64,000 bases of DNA from an uncultured SAR86 cluster bacterium (GTDB taxonomy: Bacteria; Pseudomonadota; Gammaproteobacteria; Magnimaribacterales; AG-339-G14), in assembly GCA_902562135.1 (NCBI GenBank), contig CACESE010000004.1, forward strand, positions 1-64,000, written 5' to 3'. Each line of letters opens with the position of its first letter. Position 1 is the stretch's first letter. The notes beneath the pieces were generated by a model that had not been told where the DNA came from, made no database searches, and saw only the letters and a program-made list of their open reading frames with translations. Of the stretch, positions 23,016 to 32,680 are shown one piece after another. The position numbers and the translations under genes were made by a program.

Positions 23016-23831
23016 GTGACTACTGTTCATTCCATGGAGGCTTTGGGAAATAAGTTCGTCTTGATAGACGCGATTTCACAAAGAGTTGATCCCAAAGAGG
23101 AATCAAAACTTGTAAAAAATTGTGCAAATAAATTTCAGTTTGATCAATTATTAATATTGGAACCCCCCACACAAAAATATGTCGACGCGAAACTGAAAAT
23201 TTATAATTTGGACGGTAGTCTGGCCGAAAACTGCGTGAATGGAATTCGCGCCACCGCCCTTTATGCTTTCGACGAAAATTTAGTGTCTGGTGAAAGCTTT
23301 ATATTACAAATTGAAAACAACGAAGCTCACATTGCTAAATTGGGAGCCGATACATTCTCTGTAAAAATGACTAGTTTTGATTTCTCAAAATCTAGTTGCG
23401 CTGTTGAAGAGAGTGAAAAATTACAATTCATTTTTGAAGGTCTTGATATTGCCTTTGAACCTGTGTCAGTTGGAAATCCACATGCTGTTATTTTTCAAAA
23501 TAATTTGCCAGATAAAATTCCTGATATGGGCGCAACTTTACAAAACAGTAATATTTTTAAAAATGGCGTAAATGTCGGATTTGTAGAAATTGTTGATCGC
23601 CAAATAATTAATTTACGTGTTGTTGAACGAGGAGTTGGGGAAACCTTGGCTTGTGGAAGTGGAGCTTGTGCCGCTGTCTTGAGTGGTGTAAAAAATAATC
23701 TTTTGAAATCTCCTGTATTAGTAAATTTTAAAAAAGGCAGCTTATCTGTTGAGGTGAATCTAGAGGAACAATGGTTTAACTTGACGGGTGAAGCTAAATT
23801 TATCGAAAAAGGCATTAAAATAAATCAATGA
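23016..23831 (+). CDS. dapF: Diaminopimelate epimerase (GTG start)
   Basis: MEALGNKFVLIDA, LAENCVNGIRATALYA, ETLACGSGACAAVLSG (two catalytic Cys). Confidence 0.96.
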   Translation: MTTVHSMEALGNKFVLIDAISQRVDPKEESKLVKNCANKFQFDQLLILEPPTQKYVDAKLKIYNLDGSLAENCVNGIRATALYAFDENLVSGESFILQIENNEAHIAKLGADTFSVKMTSFDFSKSSCAVEESEKLQFIFEGLDIAFEPVSVGNPHAVIFQNNLPDKIPDMGATLQNSNIFKNGVNVGFVEIVDRQIINLRVVERGVGETLACGSGACAAVLSGVKNNLLKSPVLVNFKKGSLSVEVNLEEQWFNLTGEAKFIEKGIKINQ

Positions 23832-24514
23832 GCATTTTCAATAAAAAAATTTCAGAAACTGATGTCTTAAATTATTTAAAAGAAAATCCTAATTTTTTTA
23901 TAAAACATCCTGAAATCTTAGAGATTCTAGAGATTGAACATGCTTCTGGTGAAGCAACCTCTTTAATAGAGAAGCAAGTTGAAATCATTAAGAAAAAGAA
24001 CCTTGATGTAACAAACAAATTGAGTGAATTTTTAGAAAATGCTGAACACAATCAAAACTTATTCTTAAAAATCCAAAATTTGATCTTAAAAATTCTTTCA
24101 CAAACTAATCTCAACGACTTAGCTTATTTTGTAGAATCTTTTTTTCAGGAAGAATTAAAAACTGAAATTTGTAAAATTTATTTCTTTACTCCTGAAAATT
24201 CATTCAATTTAGAAACAAAAAGAGTTATCACTCCAGAAATAGCTACCTCAATCTTCTCAGATCTTTTTAAAACGGCCGAAATTTCTTTAGGCGGTTTAAA
24301 CGACGAAACTTCTTCGTTGGTTTTTGGAGCGCAGGCCAATATAGTTGAAGGCGCCATTGGAAAATTGAAATCAAGCAAAATTGCTGGAACTCTGGCCTTA
24401 GGTAGCAGTGAAATAGGAAAATTCCCAAAAGATAGCGAAACACTTTTTTTAGAATTTGTTATAGCTGTTTTTAGTAATCAAATAGATAAGATTTTGCCAT
24501 CAACCAATGAATAA
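23828..24514 (+). CDS. DUF484 family protein (YigA-like)
   Basis: VLNYLKENPNFFIKHPEILEIL N-terminus plus GAF-like C-terminus; between dapF and xerC. Confidence 0.9.
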   Translation: MSIFNKKISETDVLNYLKENPNFFIKHPEILEILEIEHASGEATSLIEKQVEIIKKKNLDVTNKLSEFLENAEHNQNLFLKIQNLILKILSQTNLNDLAYFVESFFQEELKTEICKIYFFTPENSFNLETKRVITPEIATSIFSDLFKTAEISLGGLNDETSSLVFGAQANIVEGAIGKLKSSKIAGTLALGSSEIGKFPKDSETLFLEFVIAVFSNQIDKILPSTNE

Positions 24515-25391
24515 CGAAATTGGACTCTTTTTAGATTACCTAGGAAATGTTAGAAACTATTCCGAGCATACTTTAAAAAATTATTCTGCTGACTTAAAAA
24601 AGTTTGAAATTTTTAGAAGTCAAAAGGGCTTCAAAAGTTGGTCTGACTTAACACAACATGACGTTCGTGACTTTATTAGTAGGATCAGAAGAAATGGCGC
24701 TAGTCCGAGAAGCCTCGCAAGATTACTCTCATCGTTAAGGAGTTTTTATAAATTTTTAAACAATGAAAGTCTTGTTTTAAATAATCCCACGTCAGGAATA
24801 AATGCGCCAAAACTGAATTCCTTGCTTCCGAAAGCTATGGACACAGATATGGTCAATAGATTGTTAGATTTCCAACCGACGACTTGGGGAGATTTCAGGG
24901 ATAAAGCAATTGCTGAACTATTATATTCTTCAGGGTTGAGACTTTCTGAGTTGTGCCAATTGAATACTTCTGATATTTCTTTAGAGAGTAGAATTTGCAG
25001 AGTATTAGGAAAAGGGAAAAAAGAAAGAGAAGTCCCAATCGGGAATCTCGCTATTAAAGCTCTTCACGCTTGGTATGATCACAGAGAGTTAAAATTAGAA
25101 AAAAATGAGCGAGCAGTTTTCATCAACAAAAATGGTAAGCGAATTAGCTCTAGGTCTGTTCAAAATATTTTAAAAAAAATGAGTATGAAAATGGGTTTGC
25201 CCTATGTAAATCCACACATGTTAAGACATTCCTTTGCGTCACATATTTTAGAATCGAGCGGAGATTTAAGAGCAGTACAAGAGTTGCTAGGGCATGCTAA
25301 CTTATCGACTACCCAAATCTATACTAAGTTAGATTTTCAACATTTGGCAAAAGTTTATGACAAGAGTCATCCACATGCTAAGGGAGATTAA
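24507..25391 (+). CDS. xerC: Tyrosine recombinase XerC
   Basis: AELLYSSGLRLSEL, GKGKKEREVPI, HMLRHSFASHILESSGDLRAVQELLGHANLSTTQIYT. Confidence 0.96.
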   Translation: MNNEIGLFLDYLGNVRNYSEHTLKNYSADLKKFEIFRSQKGFKSWSDLTQHDVRDFISRIRRNGASPRSLARLLSSLRSFYKFLNNESLVLNNPTSGINAPKLNSLLPKAMDTDMVNRLLDFQPTTWGDFRDKAIAELLYSSGLRLSELCQLNTSDISLESRICRVLGKGKKEREVPIGNLAIKALHAWYDHRELKLEKNERAVFINKNGKRISSRSVQNILKKMSMKMGLPYVNPHMLRHSFASHILESSGDLRAVQELLGHANLSTTQIYTKLDFQHLAKVYDKSHPHAKGD

Positions 25392-25394
25392 AGC

Positions 25395-26084
25395 ATGAAT
25401 ATAAAAGCCATTACTTTTGATTTAGACGATACTCTTTGGCCTCTCTTTGATGTCATCATGCATGCACATAAAACTGCTAATGACTTCTTAATAAAAAAAC
25501 ATCCGCAAATGCAGGGAATTTTATTTTCCGCTGAGGAAAGAAAAAAATGGAAAGAACTCGTGAGTCAAGAACCTAATCTTGCAAATCGTCTTTCAGAACT
25601 TAGGCAAAAAGTTATTTATGAATTGTTGATAGAAAATAACGTGCCCTCAGAAGAAGCAAATTTATTATCCAAAGAATCATTCAAAATTTTTATAGAGGAG
25701 AGGCATAAAGTTGTCTATTTCGATGACGTACTTGAAACTTTGAAGTCACTAAAAGAAAAATATATTTTAGGAGTCATAACTAATGGAAATGCCGACATAA
25801 AAACATTGAAAATAGACCACCTCTTTGATTTCTACTTGAATGCTGAAATGGTAAACGAAAGTAAACCTGATAAAAAAATCTTTGACGAAGCTGCTAAATT
25901 AGCAGGTGTGTTACCTGAAGAAATTTGTCACATTGGAGATCACCCAGTCAATGATGTCGAAGGTGCATTGCAAGCTGGGTTTCAAGCGATGTGGATGAAC
26001 GCGCTGAATAAAAATTGGGAGCACCCCACAGCACTGGCAGTGCCAGAAATTAAAAACTGGAAAGAATTGGAATCTAAATTTTAA
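25395..26084 (+). CDS. HAD-superfamily hydrolase (YigB-like)
   Basis: ITFDLDDTLWPL, LGVITNGNADI, CHIGDHPVNDVEGALQAGFQAMWMN; follows xerC. Confidence 0.9.
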   Translation: MNIKAITFDLDDTLWPLFDVIMHAHKTANDFLIKKHPQMQGILFSAEERKKWKELVSQEPNLANRLSELRQKVIYELLIENNVPSEEANLLSKESFKIFIEERHKVVYFDDVLETLKSLKEKYILGVITNGNADIKTLKIDHLFDFYLNAEMVNESKPDKKIFDEAAKLAGVLPEEICHIGDHPVNDVEGALQAGFQAMWMNALNKNWEHPTALAVPEIKNWKELESKF

Positions 26085-26087
26085 GAA

Positions 26088-26696
26088 TTACAGACTTTCT
26101 AATTGAGAGAAGTACTTGTCTAGCCTGTCTTGATTCAAAGCAATCAAAGATTGAAAAGGTCCTAAATTAGATTTTATATCGGCAAGGTTGGTTGCCTCGC
26201 CTACTTGTATAAGTCCGATCATTGCCATGACCAAATGCGGAGTGCATTGGTAAACGTAAACTCCTTCCGTATCAAAAGTGACAGAAAAATCTTGACCTTG
26301 AATACTCTCCCAAGGAGTGGCCCCACTTGGAATTAAATTCGGCGCCGAGACACTGTTGTGACCGGGATCTACAGATTTGAAAATTACTGTGTCACCCTTT
26401 TTAATTTTTAAAGCCGCTGGTTCAAAAACCATCACTCCATCAGCTCCAGCATTTAACATTTTTACAATGTGCTCGTTTTCTGATCCGCTAGCAGCGGGTT
26501 CCGATGCAGAAGCTGTTTTAACTAAGGAAACCTTATAGCCTGGACCAGAAGTTGAAATACCACAGTCTTCGCCCTGCATGCATGCATTTCCTAAAGGCAT
26601 GATTCTTGCCTCAATGGCTTCGTCGCGCATGTCTATGTTATTGGAAAAAATTACCATGCTAAAAAATAAAAATGGTAAGAGTTTTAAATATTTCAT
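26088..26696 (-). CDS. Secreted cupredoxin (pseudoazurin/plastocyanin-like) with extra Cys-containing N-terminal segment
   Basis: GADGVMVFEPAALKIKKGDTVIFKSVDPGHNSV...GVYVYQCTPHLVMAMIGLIQVG type I Cu ligands; signal peptide; N-terminal EARIMPLGNACMQGEDCG. Confidence 0.88.
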   Translation of the reverse strand: MKYLKLLPFLFFSMVIFSNNIDMRDEAIEARIMPLGNACMQGEDCGISTSGPGYKVSLVKTASASEPAASGSENEHIVKMLNAGADGVMVFEPAALKIKKGDTVIFKSVDPGHNSVSAPNLIPSGATPWESIQGQDFSVTFDTEGVYVYQCTPHLVMAMIGLIQVGEATNLADIKSNLGPFQSLIALNQDRLDKYFSQLESL

Positions 26697-26712
26697 AAAT
26701 TTGTGAAATGAG

Positions 26713-26761
26713 TATATCTAAAACCATTTGAAATAAAAACTTTTCAAATGGCTTAGATATA
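26713..26761. repeat. Long imperfect inverted repeat (hairpin-forming)
   Basis: TATATCTAA-aa-CCATTTGAAA / TTTCAAATGG-c-TTAGATATA; arms read directly from the sequence. Confidence 0.8.
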
Positions 26762-26795
26762 AAGGATATTTAGATATGCAAAAGCTTTTTTGCTT

Positions 26796-27869
26796 TTAAC
26801 CTCTGGCTTGAAGAACTAAGTTATTTGTTGTTTCTGCAGCCAAATTTACATTGCCGAAACCCGCTTCACTGAGGAGTTCCATCAGCTTACTTGGTCCCGC
26901 TTGTGGTCCTAATCCCAATCCAACCGATTGAGCTTTAGAAGCTGGCACACATACCAAAGTTCCAAAGCCATACATCATTGCTGACGCGGGATTGTTTGCT
27001 ATGTTGTTTGCATAACCGTCTAATGCCATTGGCTCAACCACCATAAAAGTACCGTCTTTTGAAAGAGTCTCTTTTATACTTGCTGCGATACCCACTGGAT
27101 CTCCCATGTCATGCCATGCATCAAATATACAAGCTAAATCATAATCGTTTTTTGGAATTTCACCTGCATCAGACACGAAAAATTCTAAATTGGTTAATCC
27201 TTTTTCATTTGCTCTTTTTTTAGCTTCTTCAATTGAAGGACCGTGAAAATCAAAGGCGTGTATTGTTGAATTAGGAAATTGCTCAGCCATTAAAATCGAA
27301 GACGTTCCCAAACCACATCCGATGTCAGCAACTTTAGCTCCAAGTTTTAGTTTATCTTCAACTCCATCAAGCGCAGGAATCCATTCGTCAAGCAAATGTC
27401 CAGCATACGCAGGTCTAAAAAATCTCTCAGTTCCACAAAAACAGCATTCATGATGTTCTCCCCAAGGACGTCCACGTCCCGTCTTGAATACATCAATTGC
27501 TACATCTTCTTTGACAAATTGACCCACAACTCCTTGAATTAAACCCTGAATACAAGTTGGTTCACTTTCTCTAGCAAAAACAGAAGCTTGCTCAGGAGTT
27601 AAGCTAAATTTGTCTGCTTCGGCATCATAACTGACATAACCCCTTGCCGCATTTGAAGCCAACCATTCTTTTAAATAACGTTCATCAACTTTAGCTTCCG
27701 CTGCTATAGCAGATACCCCAGCCGAACCGAGTTTATCCATTGCTCTATAAACTCCCGTTTGATCTCCTAAATAAGACATCATAATTGCAACTGATCCGGC
27801 TACGTCGTTGAAAACGCTTCCAAAAAGTTGCATAACTTTTTCGTGATTTACACTAGTTTGTTCACTCAT
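26796..27869 (-). CDS. Class I SAM-dependent methyltransferase with N-terminal winged-helix-like domain
   Basis: GAKVADIGCGLGTSSILMAEQFPNSTIHAFDFH motif I; DLACIFDAWHDMGDPVG; KDGTFMVVEP. Confidence 0.85.
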   Translation of the reverse strand: MSEQTSVNHEKVMQLFGSVFNDVAGSVAIMMSYLGDQTGVYRAMDKLGSAGVSAIAAEAKVDERYLKEWLASNAARGYVSYDAEADKFSLTPEQASVFARESEPTCIQGLIQGVVGQFVKEDVAIDVFKTGRGRPWGEHHECCFCGTERFFRPAYAGHLLDEWIPALDGVEDKLKLGAKVADIGCGLGTSSILMAEQFPNSTIHAFDFHGPSIEEAKKRANEKGLTNLEFFVSDAGEIPKNDYDLACIFDAWHDMGDPVGIAASIKETLSKDGTFMVVEPMALDGYANNIANNPASAMMYGFGTLVCVPASKAQSVGLGLGPQAGPSKLMELLSEAGFGNVNLAAETTNNLVLQARG

Positions 27870-27964
27870 AAGACTCTCCTTAGTTTTTATTAATATTTAA
27901 AAATACAGTAAAACAAATTAAACGAAATTTAAAGAAGCAAATAAGAAATTTTTTTAAGAATAAA

Positions 27965-29155
27965 TTAAATAATTTTTTCTTCCTTAAGAGTTTGAAGCTC
28001 GCTAGAGTCTAGACCTAGATATTCTTGTAAAATTTCTTCCGTGTGTTGTCCTAACTCCGGCGCCGGAGAATAACTTTCTTCAAAATTATCAAATTTTATT
28101 GGATTGCCAGGCATCTCTGCAGTTGAACCAGAAGGTTGTTCTAACTCCACGACCATATTTCTTTTTTTGACTAACGGATCTTCAAGGGCGTCGCGAACTG
28201 AATTGATAGGACCGGAAGGAACTCTGTGCTTAGCTAGCAAATCTAACCAATAAGCACTTGGCTTATCTTTTAATTTTTCAGAAATGACTTGATCAATACT
28301 ATCCCTTTCGGCAAGACGACCCTGAACAGTTTTGTATTTATCATCTTTAAATTCGATTAGATCTAAAGCATTGATTAAGTTTGGCCAAAAATCTTCATGA
28401 ACTACGGCAATAATTATAAAACCATCAGAAGTTTTATATGAATTGTATGGGACGTGAAGGAAATGTTGATTGCCAATAGGCTTAGGATCTATACCAGAAA
28501 TTTTATTCATAGTTGCCATGTAAGTTAAAAGGCTAACTTGGCAATCTAACATTGAAATATCAACGTGATCACCTACCCCGTCTCGATCTCTTTTTTGCAA
28601 AGCACTTAAAATTCCAATGATACTAAACATGCCAGAAGATAAATCTGCGATTGGAATGCCGGCACGTACCGGATGATTTTCATCTTCGCCTGTAATAGAC
28701 ATGCCGCCTCCGTAGGCTTGAAGAATCTGATCGTAAGCCGGTCTATCAGCCTCGCCTTTTCCGAATCCACTTATCGAGCATGTGATAATCTTCGAGTTGT
28801 GCTTTTTTAAGGTATCAAAATCTATTCCTAATCTTTCAGTTACTCCCGAACTGAAATTATCTAATACAACATCAAATTTTTTCACCAGCTCGTAAAAAAT
28901 CTGCTTACCTTTCTCTTGCTTCAAATCTAAAGCTAAGCTTTTTTTATTTCTTGCCAAAGTGATGTGATAAGGGCTCACACCATCTAAAGAGTAGTCTGGA
29001 TGATCTTTGTAAAGCCCTCTAGTAATTTCTCCTTTGCCGGGTGGTTCTACTTTTACAACTTCCGCACCCAAGTCTGCAATCAACATGCTGGCATAAGGTC
29101 CAGCCAACATATGGGTTAAATCCAAAACCCTAATATTTTTTAATGGCGCTGACAT
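27965..29155 (-). CDS. CaiB/BaiF family (class III) CoA-transferase
   Basis: VLDLTHMLAGPYASMLIADLGAEVVKVEPPGKGE...RNKKSLALDLKQEKGKQIF. Confidence 0.93.
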   Translation of the reverse strand: MSAPLKNIRVLDLTHMLAGPYASMLIADLGAEVVKVEPPGKGEITRGLYKDHPDYSLDGVSPYHITLARNKKSLALDLKQEKGKQIFYELVKKFDVVLDNFSSGVTERLGIDFDTLKKHNSKIITCSISGFGKGEADRPAYDQILQAYGGGMSITGEDENHPVRAGIPIADLSSGMFSIIGILSALQKRDRDGVGDHVDISMLDCQVSLLTYMATMNKISGIDPKPIGNQHFLHVPYNSYKTSDGFIIIAVVHEDFWPNLINALDLIEFKDDKYKTVQGRLAERDSIDQVISEKLKDKPSAYWLDLLAKHRVPSGPINSVRDALEDPLVKKRNMVVELEQPSGSTAEMPGNPIKFDNFEESYSPAPELGQHTEEILQEYLGLDSSELQTLKEEKII

Positions 29156-29158
29156 AAA

Positions 29159-29674
29159 TTAATAGTTAATTTTGTCGTCTACTGCATGTCCTCGGGTTGG
29201 AATTAAAGCAGACCTTAGATAGGAAGCCACAATTTCACCTTTTTGGTTTTTACCAATAGTTTTCACTGTAACAATTCCACAATTATCTCGAGATTTAGAT
29301 AATCTTTTTTCAATAACTTCTGATTCAGCGTAAAGGGTGTCGCCAACGAATAGAGGTTTTGGCAAAACAATATCTGTCCATCCTAAGTTTGCGATGGCTT
29401 TTTGACTGACATCACTCACGCTCATGCCAACCATTGTTGCAACGGTGAAAGTACTGTTGACTAAGGTTTTGCCAAATTCTGTTGCTTTCCCATACTCTTC
29501 ATCAAAATGAAGTGGATGCGTATTCATGGTTAATAAAGTAAACCATGTATTGTCGGCTTCATTAATGGTTCGTCCTGGTCTGTGCTCGTAGATGTGACCA
29601 ACTTCAAAATCTTCATAATAACGACCATGGGATTCTCTAAACCTTCCATCGCCTAAATCTTTTATTCCAGCCAT
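29159..29674 (-). CDS. MaoC-like (hot-dog) enoyl-CoA hydratase
   Basis: RYYEDFEVGHIYEHRPGRTINEADNTWFTLLTMNTHPLHFDEEYG; mesaconyl/itaconyl-CoA-hydratase-like. Confidence 0.88.
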   Translation of the reverse strand: MAGIKDLGDGRFRESHGRYYEDFEVGHIYEHRPGRTINEADNTWFTLLTMNTHPLHFDEEYGKATEFGKTLVNSTFTVATMVGMSVSDVSQKAIANLGWTDIVLPKPLFVGDTLYAESEVIEKRLSKSRDNCGIVTVKTIGKNQKGEIVASYLRSALIPTRGHAVDDKINY

Positions 29675-29675
29675 A

Positions 29676-30500
29676 TTATTTTTTCTCTTCTTCCCCTAAA
29701 GTAATTTTTAAACGCATTGCTTCGGCAATAGGCTCATCAATCATTTGGCCGTCGACTTTTATAGCACCGCCGCCAGATTTCTGATATTCCTCTAATACTT
29801 TTTTGGCTTCTGCTTTTTCTTCAGCAGAAGGCGAAAAGGCTTCGTTGATATAATCAATTTGATCTGGGTGAATTGCAGCTTTGCCGGTGAATCCTAAATT
29901 TTTCACAGCTTCGGCTTCTTCTTTTAAGCCAGCCATTTTATCAATGTAAAAGTAAGGTGCGTCAATTGTAAATAAATTGAACATTGAAGCAGCTAAAACT
30001 ACTCTATGTCTCGCGTAAAGTAATGGCTCCCAAGCTAATTTACAACCCAAGCTTGCAGACGCGTCGGCAGCTCCAAAAAAAAGTCCAACCACGTCTTTAA
30101 AAGCTGCAATTTGCGTCACAGTTTCTATTGCCCTAGAGGTTTCTATAAGAGGTACCAGTTTATTTTTAAAATCAATCATTGGGGCTAAAGTAGCCAAGAA
30201 GTCAAAGCTTTGAGTCTTTGGTAAAATTATTGCTTCAATCTGATCTTGAAAAGGAGATATTGAATCAATGTCCTCTCTACCCAGAGCTTCCATTGCATCA
30301 TTGACTCTTACAAATAAAGGTTTTGAAAAAGCGTTTTCTTTCAATAGATTAATGAGAGTTTCTCTTGCAGCTAATTTTTCTGAATCTGGACAACCATCTT
30401 CTAAATCAACAATGATTGCATCGGCATTGCTGCCCTGAGCTTTTTCTAGTCGATCTAGAGTGTGTCCTGGGATAAATAAATTAGATCTGTATTTACTCAT
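29676..30500 (-). CDS. HpcH/HpaI (CitE-like) CoA-ester lyase
   Basis: RSNLFIPGHTLDRLEKAQGSNADAIIVDLEDGCPDSEK, LVPLIETSRAI, GFTGKAAIHPDQI. Start taken at MSKYRS. Confidence 0.9.
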   Translation of the reverse strand: MSKYRSNLFIPGHTLDRLEKAQGSNADAIIVDLEDGCPDSEKLAARETLINLLKENAFSKPLFVRVNDAMEALGREDIDSISPFQDQIEAIILPKTQSFDFLATLAPMIDFKNKLVPLIETSRAIETVTQIAAFKDVVGLFFGAADASASLGCKLAWEPLLYARHRVVLAASMFNLFTIDAPYFYIDKMAGLKEEAEAVKNLGFTGKAAIHPDQIDYINEAFSPSAEEKAEAKKVLEEYQKSGGGAIKVDGQMIDEPIAEAMRLKITLGEEEKK

Positions 30501-30501
30501 G

Positions 30502-31125
30502 TTAACTTTGTTCTTTTTCAATTAAGTAATTCACAACATCTAAGAGATCTTCAGTTCCAATTTCTCTAGTAGCAGAAACTTTATACTTTCCATTCACAAT
30601 AAATGCTGGGACGCCCTTTATACCGTATTTGAAAGCAAATAACTCAGCTTTTCTCAAATTATTTTTTAATCCGAAAGAGTTAGTAGCTGCAAGATATTTA
30701 TTTTCTTGAATTCCATACCCCTGAAAAAAAGGAATGATTTCTTTGTCAGAAAGCATCATTTTTCTATTGTAATGAATAGCGCTAAAAATCCCTTGAATAG
30801 CTTCTGGTACCTGCAAAGTTTCTGTCGCAAAAAAAAGTTTAGCGTGAGTCTTTGTCTGTGCATTCCAAACAACAGGTAACCTGAAAAAATCTACCTCTGA
30901 ACTAACTTCACTCTTCCAGTCTTTAATTAATTGTTCCAAGCTAAAACAATGTCCACAGCCAAACCAAAAAAATTCAATGACTTCTATTTTTTCTGGATTT
31001 CTAGTAGGTAACGGCTCTATTAATTCGTAATGTCTGCCTTCTTGGTAATCTTTAGAGAAAGCGGAAGAAAAAAATAGGCTTAAAAATAAAACTATTAAAG
31101 CGTTTTTAATACAATCCTGAAACAT
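30502..31125 (-). CDS. dsbA: Thiol:disulfide interchange protein DsbA
   Basis: Signal peptide; EFFWFGCGHCFSLE (CGHC active site); GVPAFIVNGKY cis-Pro. Confidence 0.9.
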   Translation of the reverse strand: MFQDCIKNALIVLFLSLFFSSAFSKDYQEGRHYELIEPLPTRNPEKIEVIEFFWFGCGHCFSLEQLIKDWKSEVSSEVDFFRLPVVWNAQTKTHAKLFFATETLQVPEAIQGIFSAIHYNRKMMLSDKEIIPFFQGYGIQENKYLAATNSFGLKNNLRKAELFAFKYGIKGVPAFIVNGKYKVSATREIGTEDLLDVVNYLIEKEQS

Positions 31126-31744
31126 AATTTGCCACCGCTCTGATTTCTTCAGTAGTCAATCGGGCAGCTATTCCCTGCATAATCTTTGCATTGCCACTAT
31201 GCACTCGCTCCCCATTTTTATAAGCCACTAAACTGGTAACGACGTACTCAGCTTTTTGACCACTCAACATGGGATAACCAGCAGACTCAACACCTTTCCC
31301 TTGTGGGCCATGACATCCTGTACAAGCGGGTACACCGTTCGATAAATTTCCCGCTCTATAAATTCTTTGCCCCAATTCAAAATTTATACTGTCGGCTTGT
31401 CCAACTTTCACTTCCTGAGCAGCATAGAATGCAGCAATATCTCTCAGCTGATCTTCGGAATAGTTGTCTAATAAACCCATCATAGACTCAATCATGCGTT
31501 CACCTTTTTGCACGTGAATTAGTTGAGCTAAAGTGTAGCTTTCTCTTTGTCCGGCTAAAGTTGGCCACTGCCCAACTACGCTATTACCATCTGCCCCATG
31601 ACAACCTGCGCAAGTTGCCACTAATTCAGAGCCCACTTGCGGGTCACCTCTCTTAACTGCCTTTATTTCAGCTTTATCACTGGCTGCATAAATTGAACCA
31701 GACAATAAAATAATAAGGCTGAGCAACAATGAATTTCTATACAT
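31106..31744 (-). CDS. Di-haem cytochrome c4
   Basis: Signal peptide and two haem motifs: ATCAGCHGADGNS and PACTGCHGPQGKG. Confidence 0.94.
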   Translation of the reverse strand: MYRNSLLLSLIILLSGSIYAASDKAEIKAVKRGDPQVGSELVATCAGCHGADGNSVVGQWPTLAGQRESYTLAQLIHVQKGERMIESMMGLLDNYSEDQLRDIAAFYAAQEVKVGQADSINFELGQRIYRAGNLSNGVPACTGCHGPQGKGVESAGYPMLSGQKAEYVVTSLVAYKNGERVHSGNAKIMQGIAARLTTEEIRAVANYVSGLY

Positions 31745-31814
31745 TATTTATTCTTTTGTGGGCTAAGTGAGCAGAATTATATACTATTGAAGATAAATTT
31801 TCCTTCATAACCAT

Positions 31815-32426
31815 ATGTCTGAAAAAAGTATGTTGTTAAAGATAAATTTCGAAAAATCTTGTCCTAGTGAGAAGTTTTTCCCACCTGATGAGGGTGTAGA
31901 ATTAGCCATTTGCGGTCGTTCCAATTCTGGAAAATCCAGTATTTTAAATATGCTAGCCAATCAGAAAAAACTCGCAAAAACCTCAAATACGCCTGGTAGA
32001 ACACAGTCCATTAACTTTTTCAACGTCAATGAAGATACTTTAAAAAAATTAGTAGACCTCCCTGGTTATGGCTATGCCAAAGCCTCAAAAAAAATGCAAA
32101 AGGAATGGGGTCAACAAATCACTAAATATATGGCCTCCCGTAAAAGCCTCAGAGGCATTATTTTAATAATGGATGTCAGGCGTCCACTGCAAGAAAGCGA
32201 TCTGAATTTCATAGCTTGGTGCGAACAATACAATTTACCAATGCAGATTCTCTTGAATAAATCCGATAAGCTTTCAAAGAATAAAGCGTCTCAAGAGCTT
32301 ATGAAATGTGTAGAAAAGACTGCTCATAATTTATTGTTAGATAGCCCTATGTTGTTGTCTGCAAAAACAGCTTCTGGGGCTGAGGAACTTTCGAAAAAGA
32401 TTCTAGATTGGATGGAAATAATATGA
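31815..32426 (+). CDS. engB: Ribosome biogenesis GTP-binding protein EngB/YihA
   Basis: CGRSNSGKSSILNML, TSNTPGRTQSINFF, LVDLPGYGYAKASK. Confidence 0.96.
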   Translation: MSEKSMLLKINFEKSCPSEKFFPPDEGVELAICGRSNSGKSSILNMLANQKKLAKTSNTPGRTQSINFFNVNEDTLKKLVDLPGYGYAKASKKMQKEWGQQITKYMASRKSLRGIILIMDVRRPLQESDLNFIAWCEQYNLPMQILLNKSDKLSKNKASQELMKCVEKTAHNLLLDSPMLLSAKTASGAEELSKKILDWMEII

Positions 32427-32644
32427 AAAAAAATAAAACAATTTCACTTATTCCTGTGAAAAAAACATTCATTGCTTCAACCTTCATTCTGTTGTCTATA
32501 AGTATTTGTGGAGCAAAAATGGAGTCTGAAGAGGAAGCTGCTTATAACGATGCTGTTGCAGATTGCATTTATAGAAATGGAAATCCATCATATCCTTCAT
32601 CTGAATATAATAGGGTCGAGGCCTATTGTGATAGCATAAATTGA
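32423..32644 (+). CDS. Small secreted protein, unknown
   Basis: MKKNKTISLIPVKKTFIASTFILLSISICGAKM signal-like N-terminus; two Cys in mature part; overlaps engB stop. Confidence 0.5.
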   Translation: MKKNKTISLIPVKKTFIASTFILLSISICGAKMESEEEAAYNDAVADCIYRNGNPSYPSSEYNRVEAYCDSIN

Positions 32645-32680
32645 AGATAACTGATTTTGAATTTATAGGGCATAAATCAA

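Noticed and set aside
23495-23815. 106-aa minus-strand ORF inside dapF
   Set aside because: Antisense shadow ORF.
24507-25391. Tyrosine recombinase as a marker of an integrated mobile element
   Set aside because: It is XerC in its normal dapF-DUF484-xerC-HAD housekeeping context; no att repeats, tRNA or cargo seen.
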